This document shows positions 11,836 to 17,194 of a stretch of 17,194 bases of DNA, one piece after another. Every line of letters begins with the position of its first letter. Positions within the stretch are counted from its first letter, which is position 1. The notes under the pieces are model-generated. The model had not been told where the DNA came from and made no database searches. It saw nothing but the letters and a program-made list of their open reading frames with translations. The stretch lies in the NCBI GenBank assembly GCA_045649455.1, contig JAZRPV010000006.1:1-17194 (forward strand), written 5' to 3'. Origin of the DNA: JAEDES01 sp045649455. GTDB taxonomy: Bacteria > Bacillota_I > Bacilli_A > RF39 > UBA660. The translations under genes were made by a program, and so were the position numbers.

Positions 11836-13488
11836 ATGGAAAAAAACGAAAGAATTGAATTAGCAAAATTAATCTTTCCAAATATTAAAAACAATAGAGA
11901 ATATTACGAAAATATGTATCCAGAAAGAAATTTACCAGAAGGAGCAATGGTAACAAGATTTGGTCCATCTCCAACAGGATTTGTTCATATGGGTAGCCTT
12001 TTAGTAGCATTTATTGATGCTATCTACGCAAAACAATCTCAAGGTAAGTTCTTTTTAAGAATTGAAGACACTGATCAAAAAAGAAGTGTAGAAAATGGTA
12101 TTGAAGGTATTTTTAATGACCTAAAAGCATTTGATATTATTCCAGACGAATCTCCATTAGCAGGAGGAGAATATGGTCCTTATATCCAATCTGAAAGAAA
12201 TGAAATTTATCAAACTTATGTAAAAGACTTAATTATTCAAGGATATGCTTATCCATGTTTTATGAAAGAAGAAGAAATTGCATTAATCAGAGAAGAACAA
12301 GAAATAAATAAAACAAAATTAGGAATCTACGGTCATTACGCAGTAGATAGAGATTTAGATTTAGAAGAAGTTAAATCAAGAATTGAAAAAGGTGAAGAAT
12401 ATGTAATTAGATTAAAATCACCTGGTAATGCAAATAATACAGTAGAATTAGTAGACTGTATCAAAGGAAAAATGAAATTTCCAGAACATGATATGGATAC
12501 AGTTCTTCTTAAAAAAGATGGAACTCCTACATATCACTTTGCTCATGCAATTGATGATCATTTAATGCATACAACTCATGTTATTAGAGGAGATGAATGG
12601 GTATCAAGTGTACCACTACATATTCAATTATTCCAAATCTTAGGATTTAAACAACCGGAATATGCGCATATCGCTCCAGTAACTAAAAAAGAAGAAGGAA
12701 CAATTAGAAAACTTTCAAAAAGAAAAGATCCTGAAGCAAAAGTATCATACTATGAAGAAGTAGGATTACCAATTGAAGCAGTTAAACTTTATCTAGCAAC
12801 AATTCTAAATTCTAACTTCGAAGAATGGTATTTAAATAATACAGATAAAAAGATTGAAGATTTCACATTTACATTTGATAAAATGGCAATAGGTGGAACA
12901 TTATTCGACTTAGATAAATTAAATAATATTTCCAAAACATACTTCTCTCGTAAGAGCGGTGAAGAAGTATATGAAGAAACATTAAAATATACAGAAAAAT
13001 TTGATAAAGAATATAATCAATTATTAAAAGATAATAAAGAAGATATGATTAAATTCTTATCAATTGAAAAAGACGGAGACCGTCCACGTAAAGATATCGC
13101 AAAATATTCAGATGTTAAAGAAGAATTCTCATATGCAATTGATTCTATTTTTAAAGCAGAAAATTTCTCTAAATTAGAATCAGAAAAAACATATGATGTA
13201 GAATTAGTAAGAAATTATGTTAATACTAAATTAAACTTAGATGTAACAAATGATGAATGGTTCCAAGCAGTAAAAGAATATGCCATAGAAAATGGTTTTG
13301 CTGCTAGTCCAAAAGATTATAAAAAAGAACCAGAATTATATAAAGGACATGTTGGAGACTTATGTGAAGCTATTCGTGTAATGGTAACAGGAAGAACTAA
13401 GTCACCAGATTTATTCTCAATCATGAAAGTTCTAGGTAAAGATAGAATTAATGAAAGAATTAATTCATTTGAAACATTCCAAAAATAA
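11836..13488 (+). CDS. gltX: Glutamyl-tRNA synthetase
   Basis: A 550-residue class I aminoacyl-tRNA synthetase that charges tRNA-Glu (and, in organisms lacking GlnRS, usually tRNA-Gln as well, followed by amidation). The catalytic domain has RFGPSPTGFVHMGSLL (41-56), with HMGS (51-54) as the HIGH motif, and RIEDTD (75-80). The second signature is KLSKR at 292-296. The 260-residue remainder is the helical anticodon-binding part. It is longer than the common form of about 485 residues and begins with a 35-residue N-terminal extension, as in some clostridial GltX. AGAGGTG sets ATG 11836. It has its own promoter and terminator. The RNA just upstream may control it. Confidence 0.95.
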   Translation: MEKNERIELAKLIFPNIKNNREYYENMYPERNLPEGAMVTRFGPSPTGFVHMGSLLVAFIDAIYAKQSQGKFFLRIEDTDQKRSVENGIEGIFNDLKAFDIIPDESPLAGGEYGPYIQSERNEIYQTYVKDLIIQGYAYPCFMKEEEIALIREEQEINKTKLGIYGHYAVDRDLDLEEVKSRIEKGEEYVIRLKSPGNANNTVELVDCIKGKMKFPEHDMDTVLLKKDGTPTYHFAHAIDDHLMHTTHVIRGDEWVSSVPLHIQLFQILGFKQPEYAHIAPVTKKEEGTIRKLSKRKDPEAKVSYYEEVGLPIEAVKLYLATILNSNFEEWYLNNTDKKIEDFTFTFDKMAIGGTLFDLDKLNNISKTYFSRKSGEEVYEETLKYTEKFDKEYNQLLKDNKEDMIKFLSIEKDGDRPRKDIAKYSDVKEEFSYAIDSIFKAENFSKLESEKTYDVELVRNYVNTKLNLDVTNDEWFQAVKEYAIENGFAASPKDYKKEPELYKGHVGDLCEAIRVMVTGRTKSPDLFSIMKVLGKDRINERINSFETFQK

Positions 13489-13510
13489 AAGAGACTTGGT
13501 CTCTTTTTTT
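13487..13510. terminator. Bidirectional terminator between gltX and the AraC-type gene
   Basis: 9-bp stem AAAAGAGAC (13487-13495) and GTCTCTTTT (13499-13507), loop TTG, T to 13510. It starts within the gltX stop codon and ends 3 bases before the convergent gene. Confidence 0.88.
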
Positions 13511-13513
13511 ATT

Positions 13514-13978
13514 TTATCTAAATAAACCAATCTTCTTAACTTCACTACGTTTAATATTATTTTTATAAATATCAATTCTTTTTAATAATAAACTAATCTC
13601 AGGAAGTTTTTCTCTAATAATATTAAGTTCATCATCACTTATTTGACTATTAACTCTAGTAAACTTTCTATAAGTTAAAGGAGAAACACCTAATACCTTT
13701 GTAAATGTTTCAGAATAATATTCTAATGAAGAATAACCACTATTTAAAGCTATTTTTATAATTAAATCATCACTATTCTTTAATAAATCTAACGAATTAT
13801 ATATTCTTCTTTTATTAATATAATCCATAATAGTAATATCTAATTCTTTTTTAAATATTCTCATAAGATAATCTTTATTAAAATAAAAGATAGAACTAAT
13901 CTCATCCATAGTAATTCTTTTATATAAATTGTCATCAATATAATTTAATATTTTAACAACTAATTCATTAGAATACAT
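13514..13978 (-). CDS. AraC/XylS-type regulator without a sensor domain
   Basis: A 154-residue DNA-binding protein. Residues 5-105 form the two helix-turn-helix motifs of the AraC family: ITMDEISSIFYFNKDYLMRIFK (first HTH, 22-43) and the classic signature IALNSGYSSLEYYSETFTKV (76-95) followed by LGVSPLTYRK. There is no N-terminal ligand-binding domain. The 45-residue C-terminal tail is charged and helical (about 110-154). Proteins of this size resemble MarA/SoxS, controlled by abundance, not by a ligand. GGAGGG is 4-9 bases upstream of the ATG and an extended -10 sits 17 bases away. It is divergent from the VirD4-like gene with 115 bases between, so it may regulate that gene and itself; that is inference. 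Confidence 0.9.
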   Translation of the reverse strand: MYSNELVVKILNYIDDNLYKRITMDEISSIFYFNKDYLMRIFKKELDITIMDYINKRRIYNSLDLLKNSDDLIIKIALNSGYSSLEYYSETFTKVLGVSPLTYRKFTRVNSQISDDELNIIREKLPEISLLLKRIDIYKNNIKRSEVKKIGLFR

Positions 13979-13995
13979 ATTATCCCTCCAATAAT

Positions 13996-14004
13996 ATTAT
14001 ATCA
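13996..14004 (-). promoter_or_regulatory. Extended -10 promoter of the AraC-type gene
   Basis: Minus strand TGATATAAT, 17 bases from the start codon. No clear -35. Confidence 0.6.
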
Positions 14005-14049
14005 TCAAAAAATACCAAAAATATTGAAAGTCGTTATTGTTTAAATTAT

Positions 14050-14078
14050 TTGACACTTTATATGGTTTAATGTTAAGT
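14050..14078 (+). promoter_or_regulatory. Possible promoter of the VirD4-like gene
   Basis: A perfect TTGACA (14050-14055), but the hexamer at 17 bases is only TTAAGT (14073-14078), and AAGGAGAG (14081-14088) follows at once. A weak -10 with a consensus -35 suits an activated promoter such as an AraC-type target. Confidence 0.4.
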
Positions 14079-14093
14079 GAAAGGAGAGATATT

Positions 14094-15440
14094 ATGACAT
14101 ATGCACGTTGGGCAACAAAAGAAGAAATTATTTCAAAATTAACTCCAGTAAACAATAATACTGAAGTAAGAAAGGTAGGAACACCAATCACTTATGACGA
14201 TAATTATCTATATATAAGTGATAAAGAAGCACATAGTATCGTAATTGGATGTACTGGTAGCGGTAAAACTCAATCAACAATTCTACCAACATTAAGACTT
14301 GCAATGATGGCTAAAGAACCATTTGTAATTAATGATCCAAAAGGGGAGTTATATACTAAATTATCAAGTAGATTATTAAAAGAAGGATATGAAGTAACAG
14401 TATTAAACTTTGATGATGCTACTCTAGGCAATAGTTGGAATCCATTAGAATTACCTGCTAGAATGTATAAACAAAACAAAGATAAATCAATTAAATTATT
14501 AGAGGATTTAGGATATTACTTATTCTTTGATCCAAAAGACTCATCTGATCCTTTCTGGATTAATTCAACAATTGATTATTTTACAGGATTAGCATTATAC
14601 TTATTTGAAAATGCATCACATGATGAAATACATTTAAGTAGTATATGTTCATTAAGCAATCAATTGCTAGATGAAAAAACAAGAGACAACTTTATATCAA
14701 ACTTAGATAAAAACTCAAATATTTATCTAAACTTAGTAGGAACACTAAACGCTCCAATGGAAACAAGAGGAAGTATCATTTCAGTATTTAATCAAAAAAT
14801 GAAAAAATACATTTCTAGAGAAAATTTAGCTAATATGTTATCTGCATCAGACTTCGATATATGTGAATTAAGTAATAAACAAACAGCTTTATTTATCATT
14901 AATGGACATACAAATTATTGTGATAACTTAATTCCTTTATTTGTAAATCAAGTAGTAGAAGGAGTTAACTTCTTTGGTAAACAAGAAAAAACGCTAAGTA
15001 TTTTATTAGATGAATTTGATAGTTTAATTCCAATAAAAGACTTCTCAAGATTAATCTCATTCTCTAGATCAATTAATGTAAGATTTACTGTAGTAATTCA
15101 ATCATATAAACATTTAGAAACAATGTATTCTAAAGAAGATGCCGAAATATTAAAAATGTGTTTTGGAAATATAATTTACTTACTTGCAAACGATATTTAT
15201 ACGTTAGAAGAAATATCTGCATATTGTGGTAATGAGTTAGTAGATGGGAATGTAGTGCCATTAATCACTCCAGAAGAATTAAAAACAATGAATCATTTTG
15301 AAGCATTAGTAATTATGCCTAGAATGATGCCATTTAAGACAAAAATGTTACCTGACTACCAAATACCTTGGGGATATGAAGATATACCAAATGAAATACC
15401 AAATCGTATTGAAAATATAGTAAATAATTTCACGCTATAA
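14094..15440 (+). CDS. Soluble VirD4/TraG-like ATPase, no membrane domain
   Basis: The start at 14094 is chosen because AAGGAGAG (14081-14088) is 5 bases upstream; an in-frame TTG at 14037 has no such site and lies upstream of the likely promoter. The 448-residue protein has the coupling-protein core: Walker A GCTGSGKT (52-59), NDPKGELY (80-87), Walker B ILLDEFD (303-309) and VVIQSYKHLE (333-342). VirD4/TraG proteins are hexameric pumps that feed DNA or protein into type IV secretion. The N-terminal membrane spans that anchor them are absent, as is any other secretion, relaxase or mobility gene here. It may be the truncated, soluble type or a domesticated ATPase with another role. It stands alone, divergent from an AraC-type gene, and ends at a shared terminator. 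Confidence 0.85.
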   Translation: MTYARWATKEEIISKLTPVNNNTEVRKVGTPITYDDNYLYISDKEAHSIVIGCTGSGKTQSTILPTLRLAMMAKEPFVINDPKGELYTKLSSRLLKEGYEVTVLNFDDATLGNSWNPLELPARMYKQNKDKSIKLLEDLGYYLFFDPKDSSDPFWINSTIDYFTGLALYLFENASHDEIHLSSICSLSNQLLDEKTRDNFISNLDKNSNIYLNLVGTLNAPMETRGSIISVFNQKMKKYISRENLANMLSASDFDICELSNKQTALFIINGHTNYCDNLIPLFVNQVVEGVNFFGKQEKTLSILLDEFDSLIPIKDFSRLISFSRSINVRFTVVIQSYKHLETMYSKEDAEILKMCFGNIIYLLANDIYTLEEISAYCGNELVDGNVVPLITPEELKTMNHFEALVIMPRMMPFKTKMLPDYQIPWGYEDIPNEIPNRIENIVNNFTL

Positions 15441-15467
15441 AAAAAAGAACCGTTAAGGTTCTTTTTT
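15441..15467. terminator. Bidirectional terminator
   Basis: 11-bp stem AAAAAAGAACC (15441-15451) and GGTTCTTTTTT (15457-15467), loop GTTAA. Identical in both arms to the terminator at 151-177. The T-run supplies the start of the minus-strand stop codon. Confidence 0.88.
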
Positions 15468-16728
15468 ATAATTCTAATATTTCTGTTTCTTGTTCTTTTT
15501 CTTCTTCCAACACTTCAGTATCTTCTTCATATACTTCTTCTAAAACTTCAGTGTCCTCTTCGAAATAGTCTTTATTTTTTAAAGGTTCAATTACTAATTC
15601 ATCTTTTCCTTCTTCATAAATATCTTCTATATCTTTACAATCTTTATAATCACTTAAATCCACTTCAGTTGGATCATCATCTAAAGGATCATAATGTTGA
15701 TGAATAGTTTGATGTTCAGTTCTGTTGCTTCCTTCCATAATTGTATTAACAACAGGTGCTGAAGGTATTGGAGTATTTACTACTTCAACTGGATCAATAC
15801 CCATAGTAGGGTTTTCAGCAACAACCGGCGTTTCAGCAACTCCTAAACGTTTCTTTAATATATTTTGGAAGAAATCAGTATTAAATATTTTTAAACCAAC
15901 AGGTTTTTTCATTCTATCTTTTCTAAGTTTAAGTTTAACCATAGTATGAGCACCACCATCTAAAACAAGAGGTAATCCAGTAATAAATCTAGCCATATCA
16001 CTATTTAAATAAACTAAAGCTTCAGCCATTTCATCAGGATTTGCAATTCTACCCATAACTCCAGTTTGGTCAATTAATTCTTTTTCTCCACCAGCAGCCA
16101 TACTAAATTCTTCAATCATACCAGTTTCTGTACTACCAGGAAGTAAAGCATTAACTCTAATTCCACGTCTTGATAATTCAACTGATTGTTCTGCCATATA
16201 ATAGTTTAAAGCCCTCTTAGAAAAAGGATACGCAAGTAAACCTAAAGTAGTTTCCTTAGCTTGATTATGTAAAGCATTAATCATATCAGTCCATGTTCTA
16301 GCAACTGTGAAATTATAAAACTCATTAGAATATTTTTCCCAATGAAGTCCAGCAGTTGAAGTAACAAAAGCAATACTTCCACCACGATCCATTCTTTTCT
16401 TTAAATAAGTTTCTGTAATATATTTATTAGCAATATAGTTAACTGTAAAAGTAGTGTAGAAATTAGTTTTAACACCACTAACTCCAGCAACACCAAAGAA
16501 ACAATCAATTTGCTTAGGAATTTCTTCAAAAGCCATATCTATTGCATCTTTACTATTTAAATCTGCTGCAATAAAATTTTTTACCCCAGGAATCTCTATA
16601 TCTTTAATATCAATAGCATAAACAACCGCACCCATATCAAGTAATAAATCAACTGTGCTTCTTCCAATACCACTGGCAGCTCCAGTAACAACACACACTT
16701 TGTCTTTATAACCAAAATAATCCTTCAT
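15466..16728 (-). CDS. Short-chain dehydrogenase/reductase with long acidic repeat tail
   Basis: The start at 16728 is set by AGGAGG (16736-16741, minus strand); a longer frame to 16800 lacks such a site and begins before the promoter. Of 420 residues, 1-262 are a classical SDR: TGAASGIG (15-22), a cofactor-binding Asp40, Asn97, Ser124 and Tyr167-xxx-Lys171. An insert of about 30 residues between Ser and Tyr resembles the 3-alpha-hydroxysteroid dehydrogenase/carbonyl reductase subgroup, but the substrate is not certain. A basic linker (265-295) follows, then a disordered, Pro/Val-rich stretch and an acidic tail (345-420) with 11-residue repeats EEDTEVLEE. SDRs are normally about 250 residues, so the 150-residue tail is unusual. 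It is monocistronic, divergent from the surface-protein gene. Confidence 0.88.
   Translation of the reverse strand: MKDYFGYKDKVCVVTGAASGIGRSTVDLLLDMGAVVYAIDIKDIEIPGVKNFIAADLNSKDAIDMAFEEIPKQIDCFFGVAGVSGVKTNFYTTFTVNYIANKYITETYLKKRMDRGGSIAFVTSTAGLHWEKYSNEFYNFTVARTWTDMINALHNQAKETTLGLLAYPFSKRALNYYMAEQSVELSRRGIRVNALLPGSTETGMIEEFSMAAGGEKELIDQTGVMGRIANPDEMAEALVYLNSDMARFITGLPLVLDGGAHTMVKLKLRKDRMKKPVGLKIFNTDFFQNILKKRLGVAETPVVAENPTMGIDPVEVVNTPIPSAPVVNTIMEGSNRTEHQTIHQHYDPLDDDPTEVDLSDYKDCKDIEDIYEEGKDELVIEPLKNKDYFEEDTEVLEEVYEEDTEVLEEEKEQETEILEL
15502..15567 (-). repeat. Tandem 33-base repeat in the dehydrogenase tail
   Basis: Two copies of a 33-base unit encode YFEEDTEVLEEV and YEEDTEVLEEE (residues 388-409). 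A third, diverged copy encoding EQETEILEL follows to residue 420. Copies differ at silent positions, so they are not very recent. Confidence 0.75.
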
Positions 16729-16749
16729 ACTACTGCCTCCTACAATAAC

Positions 16750-16758
16750 ATAATACCA
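16750..16758 (-). promoter_or_regulatory. Extended -10 promoter of the dehydrogenase gene
   Basis: Minus strand TGGTATTAT, 21 bases before the start codon, with AGGAGG between. Confidence 0.5.
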
Positions 16759-16799
16759 CAAACCAATAAAACAATAAAGATAAAAACAACAAAAATACA

Positions 16800-16819
16800 T
16801 TTTACAATCAAATGTAAAA
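16800..16819. repeat. Inverted repeat in the divergent intergenic region
   Basis: TTTTACA (16800-16806) and TGTAAAA (16813-16819) with a six-base centre. It lies between the divergent promoters of the dehydrogenase and the surface protein, so it could be an operator. No T-run on either side fits a terminator. Confidence 0.35.
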
Positions 16820-16835
16820 AGAAATAAATACTTCC

Positions 16836-16864
16836 TTGAAAATCTATAGCATTATATATAAAAT
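16836..16864 (+). promoter_or_regulatory. Promoter of the surface-protein gene
   Basis: TTGAAA (16836-16841), 17 bases, TAAAAT (16859-16864). AAGGAGT (16874-16880) lies between it and ATG 16889. Confidence 0.6.
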
Positions 16865-16888
16865 TAATATTATAAGGAGTATACAATT

Positions 16889-17194
16889 ATGAATAAAAGA
16901 ATTAATTTTAATATAAAAGATAGAAAAGTATTATATGTAATTTTAGCAATAGCGTTGATATCGACATTTACCTTAACAATTGCATATGCTGCATTAAATG
17001 CGGTGCTTACAATTAGTGGTAATGCCCAAATAACATCTGCTGATTGGGATATTCATCTAGCAAATGTAAAACTAAAAGATGGTAGTGCAACTACAACAGT
17101 ACCAACTATAACAACAGGTAACTCACTAAGTTTTAGTACAACACTAAGTAAACCAGGTGATTATTTCGAGTTTACTGTTGATGTTGTTAATAAC
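16889..17194 (+). CDS. Start of an exported surface protein, cut by the window end
   Basis: ATG 16889 follows AAGGAGT (16874-16880). The frame stays open for 102 codons to the last base of the window. A short basic N-terminus (MNKRINFNIKDRK) leads to a hydrophobic span, residues 14-36, ending in AYAAL, which reads as a signal peptide. The mature part starts with LTISGNAQITSADWDIHLANV and then a Thr/Ser-rich, beta-strand-like region. This pattern resembles secreted wall proteins of gut Bacillota with TasA/SipW-type signal peptides, but the rest is needed to name it. It has its own promoter and is divergent from the dehydrogenase gene. Confidence 0.8.
   Translation, partial: MNKRINFNIKDRKVLYVILAIALISTFTLTIAYAALNAVLTISGNAQITSADWDIHLANVKLKDGSATTTVPTITTGNSLSFSTTLSKPGDYFEFTVDVVNN

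Noticed and set aside
14037..14093. TTG start for the VirD4-like gene
   Set aside because: It has no ribosome site and would lie upstream of the TTGACA; AAGGAGAG marks ATG 14094.
16729..16800. Hydrophobic N-terminal extension of the dehydrogenase
   Set aside because: It looks like a membrane segment but lies over the promoter and lacks a ribosome site; AGGAGG serves ATG 16728.
1..17194. CRISPR array, insertion sequence, prophage or conjugative element
   Set aside because: No regular spaced repeats, transposase, integrase or terminal repeats. The VirD4-like gene alone is not enough, and no attachment-site duplication was seen at either tRNA.

Overview
This is chromosomal sequence from a very AT-rich, low-GC Gram-positive bacterium. 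It reads like a gut Bacilli/Erysipelotrichia or RF39-type relative of the Mollicutes that still makes an envelope. Reasons: Arg is mostly AGA, Trp is TGG, UGA is used as a stop (yidD ends in TGA), so the code is 11 and not the Mycoplasma code. There are Bacillota-type ribosome sites (AGGAGG), RNase III plus RNase J, an LCP cell-wall ligase, a lipoprotein and an exported surface protein. No rRNA, CRISPR array, transposase or phage gene was seen, and nothing at the edges suggests a recent island.

Layout, left to right. Positions 1-1345: the 3' end of an unknown gene converges on a yidD-lipoprotein pair read on the minus strand. The lipoprotein looks like a ZnuA-type metal-binding protein that has lost its histidine ligands. 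Positions 1311-4335: rnc (RNase III), then an RNase J whose metal site is degenerate, with a small membrane-anchored protein one base behind it. Positions 4338-6994: tRNA-Arg(CCU), a large CpsA-like LCP protein and a small two-span membrane protein. Positions 7083-8972: a ClpX-like AAA+ unfoldase with an unusual N-terminal domain, ending at zero distance from a small convergent unknown gene. Positions 9045-11612: tRNA-Met, a TraX-family membrane protein, desulfoferrodoxin, then a prolyl-tRNA-editing-type protein with a ten-codon upstream ORF and a membrane protein with a histidine-rich tail. Positions 11617-13488: a strong promoter drives a short structured RNA with a twelve-codon ORF and its own terminator, followed by gltX on a separate promoter. 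Positions 13487-15467: a short AraC-type regulator divergent from a soluble VirD4/TraG-like ATPase. Positions 15466-17194: a short-chain dehydrogenase with a long acidic repeat tail, divergent from the start of an exported surface protein.

Most neighbours are housekeeping genes in separate short transcription units: RNA decay (rnc, RNase J), translation (two tRNAs, gltX, editing protein), envelope (yidD, LCP, lipoprotein, surface protein), oxygen defence (desulfoferrodoxin) and protein quality control (ClpX-like). Transcription signals are very uniform. Most units start at an extended -10 (TGnTATAAT) 15-25 bases before the start codon and end at an A-rich/T-rich hairpin, and four convergent gene pairs share one bidirectional hairpin each. 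The most promising undescribed item is the RNA at 11652-11778. Second are the proteins that keep a family fold but have lost or exchanged key parts: the lipoprotein, the RNase J, the ClpX-like protein, the VirD4-like protein and the dehydrogenase tail.
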